A stretch of 64,000 bases of DNA from Linyphia triangularis (taxonomy: Eukaryota > Arthropoda > Arachnida > Araneae > Linyphiidae), in contig OZ021722.1 in the NCBI GenBank assembly GCA_963978545.1, positions 110,579,442 to 110,643,441 of the forward strand, read 5' to 3'. A model generated the notes under the pieces. The model worked only from the letters and a program-made list of their open reading frames with translations, made no database searches and had not been told where the DNA came from. The position numbers and the translations under genes were made by a program. Of this stretch, positions 46,853 through 57,779 are shown piece after piece (within the stretch, counting starts at the first letter, position 1; each line of letters begins with the position of its first letter).

Positions 46853-47100
46853 TGGGCCTTAAGCCCAAGGGTATTGTTTTCAATTGGTCAAAAGTGTGAT
46901 CCGGTGTCCTTCTTCACTTAATGTTTGGGCATGCGCATTAAAGGCATTGTTTGCGCATGCGCCTGCTTGTATAAAAAGAGATGTATGCTGATGTTGTTCA
47001 GTTGTATTGATGTATCGATGTTTTATAAATTTAAATAATAATAAAACATTTACTTTGTAATGGGCTTAGACTTAAGATGCAGGATAAGCTTGACATCGGT
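46853..47100 (+). promoter_or_regulatory. LTR-like or promoter sequence with paired NRF1-type sites and TATA box
   Basis: gggcatgcgcatt at 46927-46939 and ttgcgcatgcgcct at 46951-46964 are NRF1-type palindromes. They are followed by tataaaaag at 46970-46978, an initiator-like ttcagttg near 46998 and a polyadenylation-like aataaaac near 47040. Promoter and poly(A) signals within 80 bp suggest an LTR rather than a host promoter. Ends and TSD were not determined. Confidence 0.4.
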
Positions 47101-48877
47101 ATTAAGTCGATTTTTTTCCCTTTCACTTGTCTCAATCACATTACAATCAAAATAAAAACGACTTTGCCAACGTAATTATTTCCCTTATATTTTGCATGTT
47201 CAAAGACTATTTTATGTACAACGTCGGTGAAGCTTATAAAGCATACATTTAAAGCATACATTAAGCTTATAAAGCATACATTTTTTTTTTGTATTAAAGG
47301 TTCCGAAACATGATGAATAGCCACAATTAGAGCCTAAAACTTCTGTTATAAGTAAGAGCACTAATCCATTTGGCATAGAATGGAATTACTATCCTAATAC
47401 AAATATATCAAAGCCACTGTGCTAGTTGATGCCGAACGTGTTTAATCAAGCTCAATAAACGACCTGATTGGCTGCATACTTATCCGTAACCAATCAGAAC
47501 CTTTAGTTGATCTCTTTTTTAAATTTTCAATGCCAACTATGGTTGTTTCAATGCATAAATTATTTAGGTAAAAGTGGAATTTTTCATAAATGTATTGAGA
47601 ATATCAGCTTTATTGCCCGGCAATGGTTGACAATTTCGAAACAAATAATTTGAATAAATGCTCATTTTTTCTTTTTTTCAAGCCACTTATTATATTCGTA
47701 ACTTATAATTTGGTGACTAATTAAAACAATAATAGTAAAGTCAGTAAAAATACAAAAGACACAGTTTGTCACCAAATCAGCTACATTTTTGTTTCGATAA
47801 ATCGATAAATTAGAAAGGTTTATTATGTGATATAATTTTTAAAAAATCTGTTTACTTTGATAGTCAAAATTTTTAAAATTAAGCATATGTGGCAAATAAG
47901 TTACAAATGGGTGTTCTGGAGCAGAATCGAAAATAAATGATAAAAACCCACAAAGACTTATAAAATAAAATGCCTTTTTTAATTTTTAGTCATGATCAGT
48001 TGAGGTTTTTTTTTTAGTAAACTTTAAAACTGCAAATAATATTTAATAAAAAAATTAAATAATAATAATAATAATAATGCATCAATAATTTAAGAAAATA
48101 AATATATATTAAAAATATACCTGTAAATGCCTTTATAATATATTAAAGTTCAAGAAATATATTGATTCAAGCTTTAAAATTCGGGGAAAATATTATCACC
48201 AAGAAAATTGGAAAAAGTGTTAGAATAACAGCTGAAAAGTAACTGCCGTGGTGCTAATTATTCAATATAAAAATTATAATTCCAATAGAGAGTTTAAATT
48301 TTGATTTAATTTAACTAATATCTATCAATATTATTTTTAAACAGTATTTTTTTTATTTAAATTTGACAAATTTGGTAACCTTAAAAATCCGTCCTTATAC
48401 ACTGAAGAGGGAAGGAGCGCTCTGTCAAACCATCTTTTCCTATCATGTTCATACTCTGCCAAGAAAACAACACTCAGTGCTTTGTTCGCTTTATCCTGTC
48501 GATTGCTTCCTTCTAGAAGGGAGCTTTTGTAAGAAAATTCGCTGTTCACACCTCCACTTCCATACAAATATTAAAGGGTGGGGCGGATTACAGAGGTTGG
48601 GACGGAATTGCTTTGAGGTACACCTCGCTTCTCGGAACGCTGTTTATGTTGTCAACGTGAAAGGCATTTTTAGGCGGATAAAAAACTCAAACGTAAAAAG
48701 GTCAAAGTAAGAATGAGTTGGTTTTTCTATTAACACCTTAATATGATCATATTTTTTTTTATTATTATTTATTTATTCAACGATTAGAGTATGGAAGAAT
48801 AATTCAATTCTTCAATTCCATTCAGATTGGAACTAAGTTTGTCTGAAAAAAGTGTGTATAAATTGGTTGAAAATGAG
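47101..48877. other. no gene recognised
   Basis: AT-rich, with a small tandem (aaagcatacatt, three copies near 47238-47282). A 115-codon plus-strand frame (48363-48710) has no recognised motif and overlaps an antisense frame; it is left uncalled. Confidence 0.35.
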
Positions 48878-49604
48878 TTAAGGGGGTCCTGTACCGAAAA
48901 TAAAAAAAAACTTTATGTACATTTTTATGTCAAAAATTTATTTTATGTATGAGATACTATTTATATATATTTGAGAAAATGTTTTTTTTAAATATTGTGT
49001 TTAGTTATATAAAAAAAAAAATTATAAACCAAGAAAAATCCATAATAATTGATGTTTGCGTATTTTGATACAAGTCAAGAAAAAATAAATTGTTTTTCAA
49101 AGTGAAAGCTTTCTGTAATACATAATTATATAAAGAAAATGTTGTCTTCACAGAATTTTGATAAGTGAATTATAAAAAATTAAAAAAATTCTCAAAGTTA
49201 AAATATTGAAATTTTTGCTTTTTTTTTATGTTATCTTTTACGCTAAATGTTATATTTTAAAACAGAATTAAAAAAATAAAATTCTGTGAAGATAAAATAT
49301 TTGAAACTATATAAATTAAATGCTCCGAAAATTTGAATAGCCAATTGTTAATGGTTCTGGAGGTATATCGATTTGAATATGCAACATCTGTGAAAAACAC
49401 TAGTGCTCGAAAAACGCACTTTAAGCAGACGCTTCAAGGTGTTACGCCCATTAGTGATGTTCAAATAACAGGTAATTTTGTGGCGTACTAATCACCGGAG
49501 GAATAAGATAAAAACATCATTCTCTTCAGGAATATATGAACTATTTTTTAAAATCAGAAAAAATATTTGGAATTTTAAGAAATTTCGGTACTGGACCCCC
49601 TTAA
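48878..49604. mobile_element. TTAA-bounded piggyBac-like MITE, family P4
   Basis: The 727-bp unit is flanked by TTAA (48878-48881 and 49601-49604). Ends are inverted: gggggtcctgtaccgaaaat and (right complement) gggggtccagtaccgaaatt. The inside is very AT-rich and has no transposase. Confidence 0.82.
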
Positions 49605-49669
49605 ACGGTGATTACAAGTATTGTTGTATTGAAAACTAATAATATAACCCATAAAAACAAAGTTTTTAA

Positions 49670-50680
49670 TATCAATCCTTTATATGCATCGCCAATATTT
49701 ATGCGCAACTGCAACTTCTTGATCTCAGATCGAGTTTTTATAGTGTTTGACCACTAAGAACAAAAGATCCATTCCGAACTATTTACTAACTTTTTTTTTG
49801 TCCCCAAAACTTGACTGAATATATTTTCATCTATAAAAAGTATTTGCCAAGATTCAGCTGGATTGGAAGACGGAAAGAAGGTTAATTAGCCATTTGAAAA
49901 TTTTGTCTCGTTAACCTTGATAGGGGAAGGTTTCAGTCATTATATATCGCCAAATTAAACATCTTTAAATTAAGCTCGGTATTTGTATGATAGAAAGTGA
50001 GTAAAAACTGATAAGTCTGACGTGGGGCAATAAAAACACATATCTTTTATTTATTTTGATGAAAACAATTTTGGCAACAGGAAAGAGTTTCAACAACGAT
50101 CTGTTAATTGGAATCGATTACATTCCAAAGCGATTATGGTTGGTTGTTTTCAGATTATCTGGTGCCATCAGCAACACGAGGGCTATAATGCGCCAAAACA
50201 TTCGTCATTTGACAAGCCAACGTACATATACAAACACCCATGCCTAACACGGGACTCGAACCAGCAACCTCGCGGTCTAGAAGCTAGCACGCTAACCACT
50301 ATACTGTCCAAAGCGATTATGGAATCAAGAACAAAAGGGACCTTTAAGTGAGAGTGACAGCCCCAAAATTTTATAAAATGCATTATCATCGACATCGAAT
50401 CGATCAGCGAAGTTTCAGCCCGATTGGATTACGGTAGGTTCGTTAATTAGGACTCAGCAGATTTGTCCGGCAGGCACAAACATACACACTCACACCGAAC
50501 AAACACACAAAATCGAAGTTAATATAAAGGACCAACAAAAATCCAAAGAATGTCAGAATAAGAGTAGTATATTATGTTGTTAAACCTATAGGAGTCTATC
50601 TACCAAGTTTCAGGGCGATTGAATGACCGCAAGTGCGTTAATTAGCCCTCCGATTTTTTATAGCTCTCCCACCTAAGACT
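49670..50680 (+). repeat. R3 dispersed repeat copies, interrupted by SINE-A
   Basis: R3 blocks (ccaagattcagctggattgg; agtttcagcccgattggatt; aaatcgaagttaatataaag) lie left and right of the SINE at 50140-50306, and a further partial unit at 50580-50680. The SINE sits within the R3 sequence, so R3 is older. Confidence 0.7.
50140..50306 (-). mobile_element. SINE-A copy 4, inside R3
   Basis: The 16-bp TSD tccaaagcgattatgg lies at 50124-50139 and 50307-50322. The head is slightly truncated (it ends at actatactg). Boxes A and B are preserved on the complement. Confidence 0.93.
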
Positions 50681-50738
50681 GAGTTGTTAATTCTAAACTA
50701 TGAACTACTCCATCAAAACACATAATTGGAAATAAAAA

Positions 50739-51800
50739 TATATATTTATGGGCAATTCTCTGGCTGACGCACGGGACATTTTCGCACTCTTTTCTACTCG
50801 TAAACAGATAAGAATTATAAAATTAAGATGAATCGAATGGTTATGTTTTTATTTTATATCATATCACTTGGTGACAAAATTACACGAACAAATAATTATT
50901 TTAACTAGGTCAAATAAGCATTTATATCGTCTGACCGTGAGTCAGACGATACAAATGCATATTTGCCCTATAGACTGAGAGGCGACTGCAATTTTTGGAC
51001 CCCATCGAACATCATTCTGATTTTTTTATAGAAATTAGAGAAAAGTGAGTAGATTACGAATCCACTGGTCTGCCGGGGCAAAAATGGCCGAAACTGGTCA
51101 AAAATCGACTTTTATTAAGTTGAACTAAATCCAATTGCCAAATGAGCCATAACTTGCCATATAATGAGCATTTTTTTATTTGGTAACCCTCACTCTTTAA
51201 TTTTCAATTAAGAAGGTTGCAGACTATTCAGATATCTGGTGACGGTCTACTTGCATCTATTAAAAGGGAGCCAAGTTGGCAATAAACATTACGTCACGGA
51301 TGACGTAACTGATGTCGCCAATTTGGCTTACTTTTAAAAGATACACATTTTCCAAGCCAGAGATCAAAAATCGTTTGCGCTTTTTCTCATTGAAAATCAA
51401 AATGTAGGGTTGCCAGAAGAAAAAGTTTGTTCTCTTTTTGGCAAGTTATGACATATTTGGCAATCGGATTTTAGTTTAACTCATTCCAAGTCGATTTTTG
51501 ACCATTTTTCACCATTTTTGCCACGGCAGATCAGTGGATTCCTAATCTACTCACTTTTCTCCAATCTCTATAAAAAATTCAGAATGATGTTCGATGAGGT
51601 CCAAAAATTGCAGTCGCCTCTCGGACTACTAGTTAAAACAATTATTTGTCCACATAACTTTGTCACCAAGTAGAGCTATATAAAACAAACGCATAATTTC
51701 TAGATTCATAATAATTTTAGAATTCTAATTTGCTTACGAGTAGAAAAGAAAGCGAAAATGTCTCGTGATTACAGCAGAGAGTAGCCCATAAATAAATATA
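50739..51800. mobile_element. larger fold-back element interrupted by FB copy 4
   Basis: The left arm (about 50743-50915: ttatgggcaattctctg, gggacattttcg, cttttctactcgtaa, cttggtgacaaa, aacaaataatt) is mirrored in inverse order at 51632-51795. The centre holds a small perfect stem (tatcgtctgac... gtcagacgata) and then FB copy 4 in the loop. Confidence 0.8.
50973..51626. mobile_element. fold-back element FB, copy 4
   Basis: Flanked by TA (50971-50972 and 51627-51628), with ends gactgagaggcgactgcaat and (complement) gtccgagaggcgactgcaat, and arms as in the other FB copies. It sits in the centre of the larger fold-back. Confidence 0.87.
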
Positions 51801-52310
51801 TCACGGAAAAGAAACAAAACAAAAAAACTCTTGACTGACAAATGAGTCTAAGTTTCCAATGATGAAAAGAAAAATAAATCAGAGAATATTTTACAAAACA
51901 GAAAACCCGCCAAAGAGAACTTTCTTAAAACCAGTTCCTTACTACAACGGAAGTAATTATAAGTTCTTCCAAAAGTTAGAAAATCCCTTTTAACAAGTTA
52001 TATATATATATATAAGAAAAAGGTACTCAGTCCTCTGCAATTCCAGTAAGTGAAAAATGAGAATTAGTTATAATGGTCTAGACGGTGGCGGTTGCCAAAA
52101 GATATCCTTCTTCAACAATGTCAGGTAAAGAGGGAGATAAATTAGAATAGTCGATCAATACAAAAAAGCAATAAATTTTGGATAAAAGCTGAAAAAGGGA
52201 TCATTGTTCAAATTTTTTTTGCAATCCGAAATTCACTTGAATGAAGTTCGTAATCGATATTAATGGGACTCTGTTGATATGATAAAAGAATTTTAAAATG
52301 TCAAATTGTG
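51801..52310. other. no gene recognised
   Basis: AT-rich, with a short TA microsatellite at 51999-52013. Nothing else was recognised. Confidence 0.4.
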
Positions 52311-52314
52311 TGTA

Positions 52315-53272
52315 CAGTACGCGAAAAAAAAAAAAAAAAAAAATCCGAACGATGGCGATATCTTGTATTCTGATTGATGAAATAACAAAAGTCAAGTACC
52401 GTTGTAAATTGTGGAAGGTTTTAATTAATTGTATAAAACTTTTTTTTAAAAACTAAATCAAACTTTAAAAAGTTCAATGGCAACTCCACAATATAATACC
52501 ATATTTAGAATTAGAAAACAAAAAAAAATCTAAATACCAAATTTCATAATTTTCCAAAGAGTAGTTAGTAATTTAAATGATAAAAAAAAAATGATAAATT
52601 AATGTTAAATAGAATTTTTTTTTTTGGCCATAAATTTTTATATAGTAAATATACTTTAGCAATTTTTATTTCAAAGGATAGTTTGTTTAAGGCCAGACAT
52701 AAATAACATGCAACTTTTGTAATAAACAGTTTTTTAATAATTAATTATTAATTAACAAAACAAGTTTTAAATTATTTAAAAAAAAGAAAGTTTTTTTTTT
52801 TTTTGCTTCATTATCTTTATTTTGCTTCATTATCATGGTCGTAAACCCCTCCAGAATTTTTTTTATTCCATTTTAACTTTTGGTTCTCGATACTTTAGCG
52901 AAAATGAAAAAAAGCTCACTTTAAGGGACCGCGTAATAGATTGCGTCTTGAAGCATGAAAAACGTTCGATTCAGCCGGCAATAAAGAAATTTGCCCTCAA
53001 GATCGTCCAAAACATTATCGTTCATAAGTTACTTGTTTATCAAGATAATGAACTGAAATTTGATACCTAGTGTAAACGAGGTATTCTAAATTGAATGAAC
53101 ATAAAAAATTGGGTTTCGTATTGAAATTTTTAAAGATAGAGTTAACTTAGTATACAGCCCCCTAAGAAAAAAAATTGCATTAGACATAGAAAATCGTAAA
53201 CAAAACATTTTGGCGCAAACCGCAAGATTCTACAATAATTAGAATCGAAGATATATTTTTTTTTGCGTACTG
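52315..53272. mobile_element. Tc1/mariner-type non-autonomous element, copy 1
   Basis: The 958-bp unit is flanked by TA (52313-52314 and 53273-53274). The ends cagtacgcg plus an A tract and (right complement) cagtacgca plus an A tract are inverted. A second copy at 60900-62690 shares the whole body. The 82-codon frame at 52822-53070 is only partly kept in the second copy and is not called as a gene. Confidence 0.87.
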
Positions 53273-53404
53273 TACATAAAAATCACTTGTTAAGGATCAA
53301 TTACTATAATTTCAATCAATCGAATGTTACCAATTAATGATCGATCATTTCCAACATATATTTTAATTGCATTTAAATCATTTAACTACCTCTCTCGTTA
53401 TTCA

Positions 53405-53560
53405 ACTCTTTATGATTAGCACTCTGGCCTCGCATATCAAAGGTATAGGATTCGAATCCTAGGATAGACATGGATATTCTTTGTCGTTTGGAATTCAAGA
53501 TTAAGTCTCGACTTAATTGGTTGTTATTGTGCACAATAATGTAACCCATACAAACAAAGT
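53405..53560 (+). mobile_element. SINE-B copy 4, degraded
   Basis: B-box-like ggattcgaatcctagg, then gacatggatattctttgtcg and attggttgttattgtgcaca, with tail catacaaacaaag. The head is degraded. Confidence 0.65.
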
Positions 53561-53569
53561 GTTTAATAT

Positions 53570-54270
53570 AAATCTTTTACATGCATTGCCAATTTTAATA
53601 TTCATTAACATAGTGCCGATTCTGTAAACAGCGTGTGCTTGGTGTTTGCATCTAATTTAAAACGTTTGTATCAGCAAAATGTGAGGTAAACTACGTTTCA
53701 AATTTATTTATTAAAAATGAACGACACACTCTCATCCAAATACCTTTAATTTTTTTCCGATTAAAACTATTTTATTACTTATTTGTTAAAATATTTGGTA
53801 ACAGGAAAGAGTTTCTTCAATGGCCGATTAAATGCTTTTTTACCGCGATTGGATGATAGCAAGTTGGTTTATTAGTATTCCGTAAAAACAACCTTTTAGT
53901 GACAGTTACAGCCCCAAAATTTGATAGAATGCATTGTCATCGACATAGTTGGTTGGTTGTTTTCAGATTATCTGGCGCCGTCAGCAACACGAGGGCTATA
54001 ATGCGCCGAAACATTCGTCATTTGACAAGCCAACATACATTTACAAACACCCATGCCGCACGCGGGACTCGGAACCCGCAACCTCGCGGTCTAAAAGCTA
54101 ACACGCTAACCACTATACCGTTTGGTCGGCGTCATCGACATAGAATCTATCTGCCAAGTTTCAGCCCGATTGGATGACGGCAACGAGGTTAATTAGGCCT
54201 CCGCAGATCTTCCCCCCATCGACAAACATACCCATACACAAAATCGAAGTTAATATAAAGGATTTAAAAA
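53570..54270 (+). repeat. R3 dispersed repeat copy interrupted by SINE-A
   Basis: R3 runs from about 53570 (tttacatgcattgcca) to 53948 and continues at 54131 (gaatctatctgccaagtttc, agcccgattggatgacgg) to aaatcgaagttaatataaag at 54260. A second partial unit is at 54390-54490. Confidence 0.75.
53949..54130 (-). mobile_element. SINE-A copy 5, inside R3
   Basis: Full-length; the 13-bp TSD gtcatcgacatag lies at 53936-53948 and 54131-54143. Boxes are conserved on the complement, and the tail is ttggttggttg. Confidence 0.95.
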
Positions 54271-54499
54271 TAGGTCTTCTCTAAAAATGAGCAACAAAAG
54301 CGTCAAAATATGCTTTAGATTTTAATTTTTTTTTTTTTAAATTTGATTTAGGGATTTTTAACTTACGACGGCAGCATTGTCCGCAATCAGTTCATTTGCC
54401 AATTTCCAGCTAGATAGGAGGACCGCAAGTGTGTTAATTAACCACCCACAAATTTTCCCGCCACAAACTTATTAGTTTAAATGATTTAAAAATTAAAAA

Positions 54500-55085
54500 G
54501 AAACACTAAAAAGAAAAACATTCCAGTTCAAAAATGAGTTTATGCAATTTCGATATAAAATACTAGAAAACCAATAAAAAAAAAAATTGTCCTCAATTTC
54601 CAGCCGCTAAAATAACAGGAATTTCAATCACAGTAGATTGCAATGCCAAGCTGTTAGGACTATGTTTCTACTTTAACTTCACTCGGAAAATGCATTAAAT
54701 TTAATACAAAGAAGTCGCAGCAAAAGAACAGGAAATACGGAGAAGTGCAGTTCGGCCGTTTTGTCTAGTACCCTAAAAAACACTCCATTTCTTTTCCCAC
54801 TTTTTTTAAGCAGACGATTTCGAAGATGAGGGGCTGAGAGAGCTATGCAGTGTTCCGAGTAGAAGACACTCCAAATAGTATTGCCGGTAAAATAACGAAG
54901 AAGGGGAGTCGAAAAAACTACTTCAAGACCTTTTCCATTTTACGATCTCTTTGTTCTTTTTGTTTTGTAATGTATTCTTTGGATGCAACAGGAAGAATAT
55001 TTGTGTTCATTCTTCTTTGCCATTTAGATTTCTTGTTTTCTTTGCACAAGAATGCTTTCGGCAGTGTTTCTAAGTTTGGCGAAAC
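54500..55085. other. no gene recognised
   Basis: Unassigned. A 109-codon plus-strand frame starting at 54850 runs into the R3 repeat and matches nothing known. Confidence 0.35.
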
Positions 55086-55089
55086 ACGA

Positions 55090-55630
55090 AGGGTTTGGCA
55101 TTTTTTAAATCCTTTATATCAACTTCGATTTTGTGTGTATGTTTGTAGATGGTGGGCAAATCTGCGTAGGCCTAATTAACCTCCTTGCCGTCATCCAATC
55201 GAGCTGAAACTTGACAGATAGATTCGATGTCGATAACAATGCATTCTATGTAATTTTGGCGGCTGTCACTGTCACTAAAATGTCGCTTTTACGGAATACT
55301 ATTAAATCAACTTGCCGTCATCCAACCGATCATTAACCGATCCTGAGGCAATTCTTTCTTGTTACCAAAACTGTTTTAATAAATAAATAACAAAATTGTT
55401 GTAATATAAAAAAATATTTGGATGCGAGTGCATCAATTCATTTTTAATGATTGAATTTTGAAAAGTAGTTTACCGGATATTTTGTCGATAGAAATGGTTT
55501 TAATGTTTAAAATTAGATGCTAACAGGAAGCACACGCTGGCAACAGAAACGACGATATGTTAATGAATATAAAAATTGGCGATGCATATAAAGAATTTTT
55601 TATTAAATGGGTTATATTATTTTATGCGAT
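55090..55630 (-). repeat. R3 dispersed repeat copy, reverse orientation
   Basis: Starts at aaatcctttatatcaacttc, then ccgtcatccaatcgagctga. It faces the forward copy at 53.6-54.3 kb. Confidence 0.72.
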
Positions 55631-55805
55631 TTGGTATTATAACAATACCGAAATACCGAATAGTAATTGGCGACCTTGAAATCAACGAAAACTACTATTT
55701 TAAAAAATAAACTTTTACTATGCATAATCAATTTTCATGTACAATTCAAATAAGCGATACTAAACTTGAAAATTAACTGTTTAGTGTTTTACCACTACGT
55801 AGAAA

Positions 55806-55872
55806 TGACGAATGTTTCGGCGCATTATAGCCCTCGTGTTGCTGACGGCGCCAGATAATCTGAAAACAACCA
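55806..55872 (+). mobile_element. SINE-A copy 6, 5'-truncated
   Basis: Only the last 67 bp of the family is present (tgacgaatgtttcggcgc to gaaaacaacca), with no tRNA-like head. A perfect 15-bp TSD, accactacgtagaaa, is at 55791-55805 and 55873-55887. Confidence 0.93.
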
Positions 55873-55889
55873 ACCACTACGTAGAAAAC

Positions 55890-56310
55890 ATCTATTTCTT
55901 TAAACTTTATTTTTCTCCCAAAACTTTATATGATGCAGGAAGCATTGACAGCGAGTCTATCTGACAAATTTCAGCTCGATGAGACGGGGGAAAGTTTGTT
56001 AGTTAGCCCTCCGAAGATTTTACCCACCATAAACACAAATCGAAGTTAATATAAAGGATTTATAAACATGAAAATAACAGGTTTTTTTTTTATCACATGC
56101 GGTCAACCTTAACACTAAAAGTTTTCAGATATTAAACATTGCCAAATTGTGCATGCTTGAATATAACTTGGTACATGAACGTACTGTATTCCAAAGCGGC
56201 TTTTTAGTGACAGCCTCCAAAACTTGCTAGAATGCATTGTCATCGATAACAAGTTTATCTACCATTTGTCAGCTCGATTGAATGAGAAATAACCGTATTC
56301 GCAACGCACT
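55890..56310 (+). repeat. R3 dispersed repeat, two partial units
   Basis: R3 blocks (tgacaaatttcagctcgatg; aatcgaagttaatataaagg; then tttgtcagctcgattgaatg). Confidence 0.65.
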
Positions 56311-56317
56311 TGATTGG

Positions 56318-56514
56318 TTGGTTGGTTTGTACACTCAACGACCTATTTTTAATTATTATTTTTTTGCACAATAACACATTAATCAGCCTGGGACCTAAAG
56401 CTTAACATAGATCTCGAACCACAACGAACATCCATGCCAAAATCGGGATTCGAATCCGACACCTTTGGCTTGCGAAGCCAGAGCGCTAACCACATAGACA
56501 TCAGGTGGGTAAAT
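56318..56514 (-). mobile_element. SINE-B copy 5
   Basis: Complement of a SINE-B: inverted B box gggattcgaatccgac, head up to acatagacatcagg, tail ttggttggtttgtacactca. The TSD cgcacttgattgg is at 56305-56317 and 56515-56527. SINE-A copy 7 follows at once. Confidence 0.88.
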
Positions 56515-56526
56515 CGCACTTGATTG

Positions 56527-56701
56527 GTTTTATTCAGATTATCTGGCGCCGTCAGCAACACGAAGGCTATAATGCACCGAAACATTCTTCATTAGACAAG
56601 CCAACATACATTTACAAACACCCATGCCTAACACTGGACTCGAACCCGCAACCTCGGGGGTCTAGAAGCTAACACGCTAACCTCTATACCGTTTGGTCGG
56701 C
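56527..56701 (-). mobile_element. SINE-A copy 7, inserted at the SINE-B target duplication
   Basis: Full-length, with TSD aaatcgcacttgat (56511-56524) and aaatcacacttgat (56702-56715, one mismatch). Its left TSD is the right TSD of SINE-B copy 5. Confidence 0.92.
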
Positions 56702-56719
56702 AAATCACACTTGATGGAA

Positions 56720-57560
56720 ATATCTTTTCACGCCAAGATACAAGGCAGATATTTTACGACACTTCCAAGTTAGATGGTTAGGTTTCACTGAAAGTTGTTG
56801 GTATTCCGAAAAATAAATATAAACAGTACTAATATGAGCTTCTGAAAATAAACAATTTTATACTAGTATTTTTATAGTATAAAAATGGATGATCGTATAA
56901 AATAGAATAGTTTCGTAATCAATTTGTGTTTGGAATGAAAGCGTATAATTCAGTCCCTTCTTTCTTAAATGCAAGATGTTCCTCATCAATTGCTCTCTTC
57001 CTTTTTAGTGCATGTAAAATAGGATATTAAAGGGGAAAAAATGGGTCCGTTCATGAAACTAGACAAAAACGTTTCATCGGTCATGAAAATGAATAATCAA
57101 AAGAGTTCATAAAAATGTGTAGCTAAGAAGGGTGTTTTTTGGGGGGTGAGGGGGTTTTATAACTGAAAAATTAATTTTGCGACTATCTAGACAAGTGACA
57201 CATGTTTTTGGAGTACTTTTTAATGCTAAATCGAATGAAAGAAAGCAAGATGATATATTTAGTCTAAGAAAGTTAGAGTTATTTTTTATAAACAAAAATA
57301 CAGATAAAAATCATGTTATGGTATTATTTTACCCGTACTATTTGAATGAAGTTGAAGCCATGTTTTTCAAAGATAGTGTATAAAAAGCAAAGATAAAGTG
57401 GTTTTTTTTTAAACAGAGCTCAGAACCGAGAAAAGTTTATAGCGAAAGATGCTAAATCAATTGGAGACGAAAGAACAACGTACGTTAACAAAAGTGCGAT
57501 GCAAATGAGACCGCGACGCCTGGTGAGGGCATTTCTATTAAACATTCTGATTGGTTCCTA
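56720..57560. other. no gene recognised
   Basis: AT-rich. A 68-codon plus-strand frame (57177-57383) is not recognised. Confidence 0.35.
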
Positions 57561-57577
57561 TTTCAACACGAAATTTG

Positions 57578-57758
57578 CCGATCAAACGGTATAGTGGTTA
57601 GCGTGCTAGCTTCTAGACCGCGAGGGTTGCGGGTTCGAGTCCCGTGTTAGGCATGGGTGTTTGTAAATGTATGTTGGCTTGTCTAATGACGAAAGTTTCG
57701 GCGCATTATAGCCCTCGTGTTGCTGACGGCGCCAGATAATCTGAAAACAACCAACCAA
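57578..57758 (+). mobile_element. SINE-A copy 8 (best plus-strand reference)
   Basis: Reads directly: tRNA-like head, A box region tatagtggttagcgtgctag, B box ggttcgagtcccgtg, body ending gcgccagataatctgaaaac and tail aaccaacca. The 15-bp TSD tcaacacgaaatttg is at 57563-57577 and 57759-57773. The remaining ~70-bp body is unrelated to SINE-B. Confidence 0.95.
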
Positions 57759-57779
57759 TCAACACGAAATTTGGAGAGC

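Noticed and set aside
48363..48710. 115-codon plus-strand frame as a gene
   Set aside because: No known motif, no signal or domain pattern, and an antisense frame covers the same DNA.
52822..53070. transposase gene in the Tc1-type element
   Set aside because: An 82-codon frame with no DDE motif; it is broken in the second copy at 61.4-61.7 kb.
54850..55179. 109-codon plus-strand frame as a gene
   Set aside because: Its end lies in a reverse R3 copy and the rest has no recognised motif.
57578..57655. tRNA gene (A and B boxes present)
   Set aside because: The same head occurs in nine copies, all joined to a SINE body with TSDs, and the cloverleaf is not complete, so these are SINE heads rather than tRNA genes.
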